Origin: an uncultured Thiotrichaceae bacterium
GTDB taxonomy: Bacteria > Pseudomonadota > Gammaproteobacteria > Thiotrichales > Thiotrichaceae
Reading direction: 5' to 3'
Length of the DNA stretch: 64,000 bases
Assembly (NCBI GenBank): GCA_902727985.1
Contig: CACVAY010000110.1
Location: forward strand, 1 to 64,000
In this document: positions 20,810 through 31,061 of the stretch, piece after piece
How positions within the stretch are numbered: the first letter of the stretch is position 1
Layout: every line of letters begins with the position of its first letter
The notes under the pieces: generated by a model
Database searches by the model: none
What the model was told of the DNA's origin: nothing
What the model saw: only the letters and a program-made list of their open reading frames with translations
Translations under genes and position numbers: made by a program

Positions 20810-22862
20810 AGATTTACTCATTGAGATTGGCACAGAAGAACTACCCCCAAAAGTACTTAAAAAACTTTCTACTGCGTTTACCCAAGGTGTTGTTGCAGGT
20901 TTAAAAGATCAGAAACTTTCGCATGGTGACGTCCGCTCTTTCGCCTCACCACGTCGTCTAGCTATTACCATTGCTGATCTTGCTACCGAGCAAGATGATC
21001 AAGTGACTGAACGTAAAGGGCCCGCCACTAAAGCGGCTTTTGATGCTGATGGCAATCCAACCAAAGCCATTCTTGGTTTTGCAAAATCATGTGGTGTGAC
21101 CATCGATCAACTTGGCAAGCAAACCACTGATAAAGGGGAATGGTTTGTTTTCAACCAAACCAAAGCAGGCCAGCAAACGGAAAGCTTATTGGCAGATATC
21201 ATTACTCATTCATTAAATAAACTCCCGACACCTAAGCGCATGCGTTGGGGGGATAATGATGTGGAATTTGTCCGCCCTATGCATTGGGTCATTGTTATGA
21301 TGGACGATACCGTCATCGATATGGAGATCATGGGTATCAGCTCTGACCGTATATCACGAGGTCATCGCTTCCACCATCCTGAACCTATCAGCATAGATTC
21401 TGTTGAAAGCTACGAATCACAACTGCTTGATGCTTACGTTATCGCTGATTTCGAAAAACGTCGTGATACCGTTAGCGAGTCAGCTCATACAGCAGCCGAA
21501 AGCCTTGGCGGACAAGTCATCATTGATGAAGAGTTATTAGATGAAGTTACAGCCTTAGTTGAATGGCCTGTTGCCGTAGCAGGGGGGTTTGAAGAGCAAT
21601 ACCTTGCCGTCCCTCAAGAGTGCTTAATCACAACGATGGAGTCACATCAAAAATATTTCGCGGTAGTCGATAATAATGGCATGTTACTGCCGCATTTCAT
21701 CACAACCAGTAATATTGAAAGTAAAAACGTGCGCGCTGTTCAAGAAGGAAATGAGCGTGTTATTCGCCCTCGTTTCAGTGATGCAGAATTCTTCTGGCAG
21801 CAAGATCAACTAAACCCATTATCATCACGCATCAAAGCGACAGAAAAAATTCTCTTCCAAAAGCAGCTTGGTACTCTCTTCGAAAAAACCCAACGTGTAG
21901 AGAAGCTTGCGACCTTTGTTGCTGAACAAACTGGTGCAAATGCCGAAGATGCAGCTCGCGCTGCTCAACTTTCGAAATGCGACCTAATGACCGACATGGT
22001 TGGTGAGTTCCCTAAGCTACAGGGCATTATGGGACGCTACTATGCGCTACAAGATGGCGAAACAGAAAATGTTGCTTGGGCACTAGAAGAGCAATATAAC
22101 CCACGTTATGCTGGTGATGATCTGCCACAACATGAAGCTGGTTTGATCCTGTCACTGTCTGACAAGCTTGATACACTAATGGGTATTTTTGCTATTGGAC
22201 AACGCCCAAGCGGTACTAAAGACCCTTTTGCTTTGCGTCGAGCAGCACTCGGGGTATTGCGCATTATTATTGAAGGTGGACTAGATCTTGATTTGAAAGA
22301 GCTTCTGCACGTTTCAGCAGGTAATTTTTCTGACTCTGTAAAGGCGAATGAGAAAGTTGATGAAACCTTCGATTACATCATCGAACGTCTCAATGCCTAT
22401 TACAAAGACCAAGGTATAAGCTCTACTGTTGTCGATGCCGTTGCAAAATTGCTACCTACACGTCCTTTAGACTTCGACCAACGTGTAACAGCTGTTGCAA
22501 GCTTTAAAGATATGGCAGAAGCTGAATCATTAGCTGCGGCAAACAAACGAATCGGTAACATCCTAAAGAAACAAGATCAGGCAGTTAGCGAAACGGTGGA
22601 TACAGACTTGTTTAAAGAAGCCGCTGAAGGAGAACTCCATGCTGCTTTACTCAAGCAGCAAGATATTGTTTCACCACTGTTCGAAGAAGGTAATTACACA
22701 GACGCACTCAAATCACTTGCTGATTTACGTGACCCTGTCGATACATTTTTCGATGGTGTAATGGTTATAGATGAGAATATGGCGCTTCGTGAGAACCGTC
22801 TCGCTTTACTCAACCAGCTTCGTAATACCTTCCTTAAAGTAGCCGATCTTTCGGTACTATAA
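20802..22862 (+). CDS. glyS: glycine--tRNA ligase beta subunit
   Basis: [26 protein letters not shown] 20802 overlaps the glyQ stop by 8 nt. Confidence 0.97.
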   Translation: MHKDLLIEIGTEELPPKVLKKLSTAFTQGVVAGLKDQKLSHGDVRSFASPRRLAITIADLATEQDDQVTERKGPATKAAFDADGNPTKAILGFAKSCGVTIDQLGKQTTDKGEWFVFNQTKAGQQTESLLADIITHSLNKLPTPKRMRWGDNDVEFVRPMHWVIVMMDDTVIDMEIMGISSDRISRGHRFHHPEPISIDSVESYESQLLDAYVIADFEKRRDTVSESAHTAAESLGGQVIIDEELLDEVTALVEWPVAVAGGFEEQYLAVPQECLITTMESHQKYFAVVDNNGMLLPHFITTSNIESKNVRAVQEGNERVIRPRFSDAEFFWQQDQLNPLSSRIKATEKILFQKQLGTLFEKTQRVEKLATFVAEQTGANAEDAARAAQLSKCDLMTDMVGEFPKLQGIMGRYYALQDGETENVAWALEEQYNPRYAGDDLPQHEAGLILSLSDKLDTLMGIFAIGQRPSGTKDPFALRRAALGVLRIIIEGGLDLDLKELLHVSAGNFSDSVKANEKVDETFDYIIERLNAYYKDQGISSTVVDAVAKLLPTRPLDFDQRVTAVASFKDMAEAESLAAANKRIGNILKKQDQAVSETVDTDLFKEAAEGELHAALLKQQDIVSPLFEEGNYTDALKSLADLRDPVDTFFDGVMVIDENMALRENRLALLNQLRNTFLKVADLSVL

Positions 22863-22879
22863 ATTACTATCTGTTATAT

Positions 22880-22916
22880 ATCAGGCAGCTTGCTTTAATG
22901 CTGCCTGATTTTGATA
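22880..22916 (+). terminator. putative terminator downstream of glyS
   Basis: atcaggcagc-loop-gctgcctgat followed by tttgat. Confidence 0.6.
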
Positions 22917-22956
22917 TCTGAATACCATCAAGTGACCCCCTCACTATTCAAAAGCA

Positions 22957-22973
22957 TCACACTATTAGTGTGA
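22957..22973. promoter_or_regulatory. perfect dyad TCACACTA-T-TAGTGTGA
   Basis: 8+1+8 palindrome upstream of the membrane-protein gene at 23099. Confidence 0.45.
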
Positions 22974-23098
22974 AACTTAATAACAGCAAGTCTGTCTATC
23001 TTCCCAGATATTCTTTACCCCTCAGAATCACTTTTACGCTAAACTTAGTAAGCCTAAAATAATCACTTTTACCATAGAATCCAGAAAAAACCATATAA

Positions 23099-24652
23099 AT
23101 GAAAAACATAGCTAACTCTTTTTTTAGAACAGCGTTGCAAAACAAACCTCATCTATTTATCTTGCTTTTCCTTCTGGTCTTATCCTGTATCTCCTTCTAT
23201 ACCACCTATGATGGACTGATTCGTTTCTCTTATGGCAGTTTCGATAAAACACCGATCGTATTTGTTGTTGTGCTATTTTTATTCGTGACGGTTCTACAGG
23301 GGATGCTGCTCTTTTCCCTCTTCGAACTTTTACGTAGTCGTATCTATTTAAAAGCTATTTGGCTAATTGTATATATCGTTACTATGGGAGTGAGTGTCTT
23401 TTTTAGTTACAGTTTTTACTACAATCTATTTCGTGCAGAAAGTTACGCTTTTGATAACTTCTCTTCACAACTCAATCGCGTCAAAGATTCAGCACAGGAT
23501 TATCAAGATGCCTTTTCACAAATTAATGCCGATACGGTTAAGTTAGCCGACTACTCACGTAAACGTGCAGAAGAAGAACGGCAGTTTGGTGGAACTTGTG
23601 GCTATCAATCAGCGCCAAAGGCTGGCCCACGTAGCCGCTACCGGGATAAAGAAAAGCGCGTTTTTACGGCGTTATCTGATGACATTACCGATCTCAATAA
23701 AAAAGTTTCAGCCGATATTCTACAATTAGAAGCACTGGTTAAAAAATACCAAAGAGACGATCAGGCTACCGAGAATATTCAAAACTCGATGAATAAGATT
23801 GTTCAGAGAGTGAATGGCTATCAGGAAAATGGCAAGTTACTCAACCTCAGCGCCACCTTGCGCGACCACATGTATGAGAAGCGTAAAACTGATGGTAATC
23901 ATGCAGATGGAATACCAATAACATGCCCGGATGATAATATCGATATCAAGGGCACCAGTATTCTCAAACAAATCGAGATTTTGCCTCAAGTATCTGATGT
24001 CGAACTGTTTGACCCAGATAGCGATCACCAGGTATTAGGGCGTGCATTGACCGTCTTTATGCAAATACCCAAAGCACTTTTGCCCGATACTTTCTGGGAA
24101 CAGTTTATCCCCGAAAAAAATAGTGACCAAGCTGAAGCGACCAAGATTACCAATCTGGATTACTCACCTCTCATTCTGGGAGGACTCATCGATCTCTTTA
24201 TCTTTATTGTAGGACTGGCTGATGGGTTGGAAAACCGTCAATACCGCTGGGCACAACGACAATTCAAAGGACGCTACATTCAATCGGATGATATTCCGAG
24301 ATTTGGTGACATTGCCAATGAAATCTTATTTATTGAACATCTGCGTAATTTTATTTATCGAGATCGATGGAGTTTAACCATCATCATACCCAGTAATCCA
24401 CTCACGCTACCCGTATCTGAACGGGGGATATTTGATTTGATAGAAGCACTTGAAGCTTTCGAAATTCTCAAGAGGCCACAGAAACAAAATCTGCCTTTTG
24501 CGTCTTTACCTCCATCCATGCAAACTTCATTTTCAATGCTCTTTAATGATGCTCAAGGAAGAGAATTTACGGTATATAAACTCCCCACTTCACTCTGGAG
24601 AGAGCTTCAACAAGCCTATTATTCACACCATTTACAGGTAAATAAGCTCTAG
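23099..24652 (+). CDS. hypothetical membrane protein with N-terminal TMs, long polar domain and further TM
   Basis: three N-terminal hydrophobic segments, coiled polar region, YSPLILGGLIDLFIFIVGLADG TM. Confidence 0.75.
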   Translation: MKNIANSFFRTALQNKPHLFILLFLLVLSCISFYTTYDGLIRFSYGSFDKTPIVFVVVLFLFVTVLQGMLLFSLFELLRSRIYLKAIWLIVYIVTMGVSVFFSYSFYYNLFRAESYAFDNFSSQLNRVKDSAQDYQDAFSQINADTVKLADYSRKRAEEERQFGGTCGYQSAPKAGPRSRYRDKEKRVFTALSDDITDLNKKVSADILQLEALVKKYQRDDQATENIQNSMNKIVQRVNGYQENGKLLNLSATLRDHMYEKRKTDGNHADGIPITCPDDNIDIKGTSILKQIEILPQVSDVELFDPDSDHQVLGRALTVFMQIPKALLPDTFWEQFIPEKNSDQAEATKITNLDYSPLILGGLIDLFIFIVGLADGLENRQYRWAQRQFKGRYIQSDDIPRFGDIANEILFIEHLRNFIYRDRWSLTIIIPSNPLTLPVSERGIFDLIEALEAFEILKRPQKQNLPFASLPPSMQTSFSMLFNDAQGREFTVYKLPTSLWRELQQAYYSHHLQVNKL

Positions 24653-24655
24653 GTG

Positions 24656-25396
24656 CTACCTTTGATGAAAGGTCAGCACTAAGACATCACGATAAGCTAA
24701 TTCCCCTTTGCGTAAAGGATGAATTGAGCTAACGCTGTGAAACAGCTTCTTATCATTTAGCAACACAGCATCACCCGGTTGCGCTAACATACCTTCAAAG
24801 ATAGTATCTCTATTTTTATATAAGCGTGTCACACCACCTTCGATGTTGTGTCGCTTGATTAGCATGATGAATACATATTCTGCACCATCTTGATGAATCC
24901 CCTCAGGTGTTGGCTTTCCTTCCTGCTTTTCATCCCCCGTTATCCTGAACTGATGGCATTGCACTTTCCAGTTTTGTGCATCAGGCCGACTGATCATCGC
25001 AATACTCCAATTCAACACTTGTTGAAAAACAGGATTATTCAATACCGATGGAGAAAATGTAGCAAAGTTTCTTGAGAAACCGCCATTCAAACGATTGTAT
25101 GAACTGTTTTGGTAATGGGGTTCATAAGGCAGTACATGCGTTTTATTAGTGCTTACCTCTAATACAACATAACGTCGATAACGATAGGTTCCCGCATCTC
25201 TGAGATAGACATCTTGAGGGAGTTGCGACCATGTTTGACTCAATTGTTCAAAATGTTGATTGCCATTACCCAAGTTAAGCGCTGCATAACGAGATGAATC
25301 TCTAGGCAAACAGTAACCTATATGCTGAAGATCAAGATATAGTAATAGTGATGGTTTTCGTAGCATATTGAATTTACTGTATAAAAATTCTAGCAA
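24656..25396 (-). CDS. 2OG-Fe dioxygenase family protein
   Basis: EGIHQDGAEYVFIMLIKRHNIEGGVTRLY...LLNDKKLFHSVSSI, PF10014-like; convergent with 23099 gene. Confidence 0.78.
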   Translation of the reverse strand: MLEFLYSKFNMLRKPSLLLYLDLQHIGYCLPRDSSRYAALNLGNGNQHFEQLSQTWSQLPQDVYLRDAGTYRYRRYVVLEVSTNKTHVLPYEPHYQNSSYNRLNGGFSRNFATFSPSVLNNPVFQQVLNWSIAMISRPDAQNWKVQCHQFRITGDEKQEGKPTPEGIHQDGAEYVFIMLIKRHNIEGGVTRLYKNRDTIFEGMLAQPGDAVLLNDKKLFHSVSSIHPLRKGELAYRDVLVLTFHQR

Positions 25397-25569
25397 TTGT
25401 TAGCAGATAATAATCTGTGTTTTTCCGCATTACTACGCTCTTTCTCATATAACCAAAATTGTATTTCAGCATACACCCCGTCAAAAAAAAAGCGCGTTAA
25501 AAATCTGGTAATATCGCAAAAAAACTGATATTAATCACGCTAATTACAACAACTCACTTAGGAGGAAAC

Positions 25570-25971
25570 ATGTCAGAATTATTTTCTGAAGACTGGATGA
25601 AGGCACTTAAAGACGAATGGAATAACGACCCAGAGGTATCAGACGCATTAGCAGCAATCGGTTTTAATTCGGTTATTGGCTGTGGTTTTAAAGACGGCGA
25701 GACAGTTGGTGTCTTTGTAGTGGAGCAGGGCGTTTGTACGAGCGCTGGCGCATACAATGGCGAAGAGCTTGATTGGGATATGCGCGCAGATAAAAAGAAC
25801 TGGATGAAATGGGTTTCCAAAGGCATTGGTATGGGAGGTCTTGGCATGGCTTATGCCAGCGGCAAGCTTAAGTTCTTCAAAGGCGACTTTGGCGCAATGA
25901 TGAAGAACCCGAAAATGGCAGGGCCTTTTGTTAAAAGCTTTGGTTTGATGAAAAATATTCCAACGACATAA
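25570..25971 (+). CDS. SCP2-like sterol-binding domain protein (tentative)
   Basis: 133-aa protein with good RBS (aggagg); FKGDFGAMMKNPKMAGPFVKSF pattern. Confidence 0.6.
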   Translation: MSELFSEDWMKALKDEWNNDPEVSDALAAIGFNSVIGCGFKDGETVGVFVVEQGVCTSAGAYNGEELDWDMRADKKNWMKWVSKGIGMGGLGMAYASGKLKFFKGDFGAMMKNPKMAGPFVKSFGLMKNIPTT

Positions 25972-25992
25972 ACACCCTAGCTGTTTTTGAAA

Positions 25993-26022
25993 AAGGCCAA
26001 CTGTAATTTCGCAGTTGGCCTT
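25993..26022 (+). terminator. putative terminator
   Basis: aaggccaactg-taatttcg-cagttggcctt. Confidence 0.65.
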
Positions 26023-26309
26023 GTCATGGGCATTCATGCCCCATGTAACACATACGTAAGCTATCTTACGTAATTTTCTATGATGTGATCAACACCTTTA
26101 CCTGAGACCTCATAAACTCAACAATGGCATAGATACCAACATATCGATGAATATACTGCCGCCTATGAAATACCTCGAGATTATAGATCACATAGTATCT
26201 CCGAATCAGTTTGCCAGATACTGGTACCGTCGCTACACTTCACATCATCAGCCTTTATTTCCAAATTGCTTTAATCGTAGTCATCCAAACTGAGTGGAGT
26301 GCTTGGAGC

Positions 26310-26969
26310 TCAGCCAGGTAGAGGCGGAGGTTTCTTTCCTGACAGGGGTACAAGAGGTGGCTCATCCTTCACAGATGTTGACTGATGTGGCAAGGGAGGA
26401 GGGGTAGACGCAATATCCACTTTTTGAGTGGCTGCTATAGGTATAATGACACGCTTTACTTTTCTTTCTTTTCGCAGAATAACTCGCTCTGAAGGCAATG
26501 CTTTTATTTCTTCTTTAACCACCTCTTCAACATGACTTCCCCATGCCGCTAAACGAAATAAAGTCCCCCCTGCGACAAGAATAAAACTCATATACCAAAG
26601 ATAAAAACCAAGCCCAACATCAATCACCTCCTCTGAACTATCGAAAGGCACTTTTTTAAATAAAAAGGCTTCAGATGCAACAAGAATAGCAAACACAGCA
26701 AGTAACAGGGCAAACTGCGGCTTTCGACTAGAGACGCGGATGGCGATAATTGCCAAGGGCAGGGCATACCAGGCAAACTGAAAGGTAATAAAGCCTAACC
26801 AACCCATTGCTAACACCCAATAGCCCAATATATCTTGGGACTGCGTGATGAAGGCAGGCAAAAATAAGGACAAAAGAAAGAGTACAGCCGCTAAAAAATA
26901 GGCTGCAAATGAAAGACTTTTTAGCTGGGTATTATTTCCCTGCCATCTGGTTTTAGCTTGTGTATTCAT
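26310..26969 (-). CDS. hypothetical membrane protein with proline-rich C-terminus
   Basis: several TM segments; STPPPLPHQ...GKKPPPLPG tail; ATGA overlap with tmcA. Confidence 0.7.
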   Translation of the reverse strand: MNTQAKTRWQGNNTQLKSLSFAAYFLAAVLFLLSLFLPAFITQSQDILGYWVLAMGWLGFITFQFAWYALPLAIIAIRVSSRKPQFALLLAVFAILVASEAFLFKKVPFDSSEEVIDVGLGFYLWYMSFILVAGGTLFRLAAWGSHVEEVVKEEIKALPSERVILRKERKVKRVIIPIAATQKVDIASTPPPLPHQSTSVKDEPPLVPLSGKKPPPLPG

Positions 26970-29032
26970 GATTGTATTGGCAATTCCCCTTGCTGACAGG
27001 CTCTCAGGAAATATATTACCTGTCGCAAACGCTCCTTCGTCTGACGCTTCCCTTGAAACTCTAGCGTTGAGCATACGTCACGCCATGATTGATTTTCAAT
27101 AACTTTTGCATTCACTAAGGCATTATCACGTTCATCAAGCGGGCTTTCTAACTTAGAATCTGCGTTGGCGTAACATGCGAACCATTTTTGAATGGCATAG
27201 AGGCAGGATTCTAAAGAGCGATTACCATCACAGTAAGAATCAACGTCTCGCTTATCGTAGCTATCAAACTCATCGTTTATCGATGAAAGCTCTACGCCTA
27301 AAACATCTAACGTTTTACCCAGGATATCTGCATATTCACTATCTCGCAACGCACTAAACTGTTTGTTAAATCTCATGAAACAAGGCTCTATAAGCTCCAT
27401 CACGTGTGGCAATGTTGCAGACACCATCATGACGGAACGATGCCCACTGCTCTTATCTCGGCGCATACCAACACGCACAACCTGATAACCCGTGTTTCGC
27501 CAAAATTGTGCAATCCTCGTACCCGTCAGAGCATACGAGGTACTCCAATAGTCACATGACTTACCCGTTTGCTGCATATAAGCCAGCAAAGCACGACCAA
27601 CCCCACGTTCTTGAAGCTGTGGATGTACCACAATACGCATAATACGCTCTGTGGTGAGCACTGCTATTTCGGGCATTCCCAGATGATTGATCAAAGACTG
27701 AGGAATTAAATGTCCCCGTGGTCGGCGTTTTCCATAATGAATTTGCTGCGCCAACTCCTCATTAAAACCGCCTTCTTGTACTGTTAACGCTACCGCTATA
27801 ACGTTATTCTGATACTTTGCAATATAGACCTTAACGCCCATGCCATCTAACAAATGGCGTAGGTCTGAAGGTCGTGTCTGGTAATGAGCAATCACTAATA
27901 AACTGACCATCTCTTTGAGCAATGCTTCATCTTGCATTAACTGCGTACGCGAGACTTCCATAAATTGACAAGCTTTGGAACCGAAATGGTTACTTGAAGA
28001 AAGGGGGGGCAAGACAACATCCAAGAGCAAACTACTATGAATAAACCGCTCGAGGGGATCATCTTCAGCATAGCGAATGGGCTTCTGCATGGATAATTCT
28101 GTCCAATCAGGATACTTTTTATGTAAATACTGTCGCAAACGAATACTAAAACCATGTCCTGATCCTTCGTATCCCTGTAAGGTCGTCGATAAAACAACTC
28201 TTGGGTAATGCTCCAGAATTTGCTTTAAAGCATGGATTGATAGCGTCGCTGCTTCATCAATAAAGAGAAGATCTATAGCTTCTGCCTTCTCCAATAATTC
28301 TTCTACCGTTTTGAAGGCAACCTGCTCTTCTAAATCCTCCCCCTGTTGATAAAAACTATTTAGAGATAATTTACTGGGTGCATATACGCCAATTTTTAGA
28401 CCTTGATTATCGATGATCTGATTAACAAATAAGGCGAGTGCCGAAGACTTTCCTCTGCCACGATCTGCTTGAATGACGACAGGCCATGCAACATCATTTT
28501 CCTGAATGTCGAGCAAGCTTTGAATAAGTTGCTCTTGATCATGAGTCGATGCCAGAATAGGGGGGCGAATAGCTTCTATTTGAGGCAGGTCAGATGATTG
28601 CTGCGTAAGGATCTCTGGAAAACTGCTGCTCTGTAAGAAGCGAATAAAACGCTGTAAGAATCGTTGTTGAATATCTTCTTCTTTATGCGGCCAATTTAGA
28701 TAACGAACTGAAAAGGGGTCTGCATAGTTCTTCCACGCGGCAAACTCAGGGCTTAACAATATTAAACATCCTCCTGCCACAATCGTACCCGTACAGGCTG
28801 CTAAGGCATCGGGATCGAAGCCTGCAAACATATCAAACACGACACAACGGTATTCCTTGCCTAATATGCTATTAATGTCTCCTACTTTGTGCCGGCCATC
28901 ACGTGCCGCATAGCGTAGGATTTGCGCTTCTGCTTGCTGACTGAGTACATGGTCCACTGTGTCTTTTGCCCAAGCTTCATCGCCTGATATCACCAGCAAA
29001 CGACGATGGGCCAAACCACGATCATCAAACAT
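26966..29032 (-). CDS. tmcA: tRNA(Met) cytidine acetyltransferase
   Basis: ADRGRGKSSALALFVNQII, LLFIDEAATLSIHAL, GNAT region VVHPQLQERGVGRALL. Confidence 0.92.
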   Translation of the reverse strand: MFDDRGLAHRRLLVISGDEAWAKDTVDHVLSQQAEAQILRYAARDGRHKVGDINSILGKEYRCVVFDMFAGFDPDALAACTGTIVAGGCLILLSPEFAAWKNYADPFSVRYLNWPHKEEDIQQRFLQRFIRFLQSSSFPEILTQQSSDLPQIEAIRPPILASTHDQEQLIQSLLDIQENDVAWPVVIQADRGRGKSSALALFVNQIIDNQGLKIGVYAPSKLSLNSFYQQGEDLEEQVAFKTVEELLEKAEAIDLLFIDEAATLSIHALKQILEHYPRVVLSTTLQGYEGSGHGFSIRLRQYLHKKYPDWTELSMQKPIRYAEDDPLERFIHSSLLLDVVLPPLSSSNHFGSKACQFMEVSRTQLMQDEALLKEMVSLLVIAHYQTRPSDLRHLLDGMGVKVYIAKYQNNVIAVALTVQEGGFNEELAQQIHYGKRRPRGHLIPQSLINHLGMPEIAVLTTERIMRIVVHPQLQERGVGRALLAYMQQTGKSCDYWSTSYALTGTRIAQFWRNTGYQVVRVGMRRDKSSGHRSVMMVSATLPHVMELIEPCFMRFNKQFSALRDSEYADILGKTLDVLGVELSSINDEFDSYDKRDVDSYCDGNRSLESCLYAIQKWFACYANADSKLESPLDERDNALVNAKVIENQSWRDVCSTLEFQGKRQTKERLRQVIYFLRACQQGELPIQS

Positions 29033-30660
29033 CAGGATTTTGGCAGGAGATGATGCCGATAGGCTGAGGTGATCGGATAGCGGCGATCTTTGCCGAACGC
29101 GCGTTTGCTTATACGTACACCTGGTGCTGCTTGACGACGCTTATATTCATTGAGTAACAATAGATTCGCTACGCGATGTACTGTTGCCTGCTCGTATCCC
29201 AAGGCAACGATATCTTCAACACTCATGAATTCTTCAATAAACATCTGCAAGATCGGATCAAGAATATCGTAAGGCGGTAAAGAATCTTCATCTTTTTGAT
29301 CTGGTGCAAGTTCTGCAGAAGGTGGACGCGTGATTACTCGGTTCGGAATAATCTCGCCATCACCCATACTATTTCGGTAACGCGCCAGTGAAAAAACTCT
29401 TAGTTTATAAACGTCTTTCAGTGGCGCAAAACCTCCTGCCATGTCCCCATACAAGGTTGCATAACCCATCGACATTTCGCTCTTATTCCCTGTTGCCAAA
29501 AGCATTTTTCCAAGCTTATTAGACATGGCCATCAATAGCACACCACGACTACGCGATTGGATATTTTCCTCCGTTACATCTCTACCCAAGCCTGCAAACT
29601 CATTCGCCAAGGCTCCCATGAAACTATTAAAAATATCTTCTATGGGAATCTCTCGATACTTCACACCTTGGGTTTCAGCTTGTTGTCGAGCATCGGTTTT
29701 GCTGATTTCAGCGGTATAGCGAAACGGCATCATGATGGCTTCGACTTTATCTGCACCTAGTGCATCTACCGCAACGGCCAATGTTAAAGCAGAATCAATT
29801 CCCCCTGACAGTCCTAAAAGCACACCCGAGAAACCATTCTTTTTAACATAATCTTGTACTCCGATAACCAGTGCCTGATAAATCTGCGCATCTGGTACTG
29901 CCAGTTGTAATGTCTTGACTTCCCTTGATGCCCCCACCTGGCAAATCTGACAAACACTTTCGAAAGCTGGTAGCTGCTCAATGAGTTGTCCTTTTTTATC
30001 CACAACCAGTGAATGACCATCAAATACCAATTCATCCTGCCCACCTACCAAGTTGCAGTAAACAATCGGCATCTGATATTTCTTGGCACGTTTGCTCAAG
30101 AGCTCTAATCGTTCTTCAGCCTTATTTTCTCGAAATGGTGACGCGTTTAAAACAATACATAACTCAGCACCAGCACTCTTTGTCTTTTTGATGGGGTCTT
30201 TCCGCCAAATATCTTCACAGATCAAGATACCCGTCGGCACTCCTGCAATTTCAATAACTGCAGATTTTTTACCCCTTGCAAAATAACGTTTTTCATCGAA
30301 AACACGATAATTCGGCAAATATTGCTTGGCATATTTGGCCAGGGTTTTTCCATCTCGGTAAACCATAGCCATATTGTACAAATGGTTGCTGCGCTCAACA
30401 GGTGCGCCCACTATCACAGTGATACCTATTGAAACGTTACGAATCTGCTTCAGCATACTCTTCACCTGCTTTAGAAAAGCAGGGCGGAATAATAAGTCCT
30501 CAGGAGGATAGCCTGTTACTGCCATTTCAGGGAATACAACAGCATCCGCTTTTTGTACCCGTGCTGTTTCAATGTTTTCCAGAATCATCTCTAAATTCTT
30601 GGAAAAATCCCCCACCCATGGGTTAATCTGTGCAATAGCTATTTTTATTTTTTTCATCAA
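29032..30660 (-). CDS. nadE: glutamine-dependent NAD+ synthetase
   Basis: carbon-nitrogen hydrolase N-terminus plus LLGLSGGIDSALTLAVAVDALG. Confidence 0.95.
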   Translation of the reverse strand: MMKKIKIAIAQINPWVGDFSKNLEMILENIETARVQKADAVVFPEMAVTGYPPEDLLFRPAFLKQVKSMLKQIRNVSIGITVIVGAPVERSNHLYNMAMVYRDGKTLAKYAKQYLPNYRVFDEKRYFARGKKSAVIEIAGVPTGILICEDIWRKDPIKKTKSAGAELCIVLNASPFRENKAEERLELLSKRAKKYQMPIVYCNLVGGQDELVFDGHSLVVDKKGQLIEQLPAFESVCQICQVGASREVKTLQLAVPDAQIYQALVIGVQDYVKKNGFSGVLLGLSGGIDSALTLAVAVDALGADKVEAIMMPFRYTAEISKTDARQQAETQGVKYREIPIEDIFNSFMGALANEFAGLGRDVTEENIQSRSRGVLLMAMSNKLGKMLLATGNKSEMSMGYATLYGDMAGGFAPLKDVYKLRVFSLARYRNSMGDGEIIPNRVITRPPSAELAPDQKDEDSLPPYDILDPILQMFIEEFMSVEDIVALGYEQATVHRVANLLLLNEYKRRQAAPGVRISKRAFGKDRRYPITSAYRHHLLPKS

Positions 30661-30833
30661 TAGTTTTCCTAGACAAGCAAATTATGCATTCGTTATGCCC
30701 TGCTTGTTAAAATGTCATCTGATAATCGACAAACAATGGCTTGGCTTGATACTCATGTAAATTCATTGCAATTCGACGATGATTTGATTAATGAGGTATT
30801 ATCGCACCATCATTAAAAAGATACACGTTCCCT

Positions 30834-31061
30834 ATGCGCATTCTATTCGTCCTTGTTCTGCTGGTAGTCAGCTTCCTCGTTGTAAGATCAATACGATCAA
30901 AATTGAATCAGTTACCAAAAAGAGACAATTCACCAACAATAAAAAATAATGCCATGTTGAAATGTCAGCATTGCGGCCTGTTTATTCTAGAAGAGCAGGC
31001 TATAAGAAAAGGGGATAAGGTATTTTGCAGTCTAGAGCACGCCAGGCAACAACTGGAATAA
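30834..31061 (+). CDS. PP0621 family protein
   Basis: MLKCQHCGLFILEEQAI...KVFCSLEHARQ; precedes pilS. Confidence 0.8.
   Translation: MRILFVLVLLVVSFLVVRSIRSKLNQLPKRDNSPTIKNNAMLKCQHCGLFILEEQAIRKGDKVFCSLEHARQQLE

Noticed and set aside
26165-26293. 42-aa ORF MKYLEIIDHIVSPNQFARYW... in a convergent gap
   Set aside because: No convincing RBS or family match; likely chance ORF, though not excluded.
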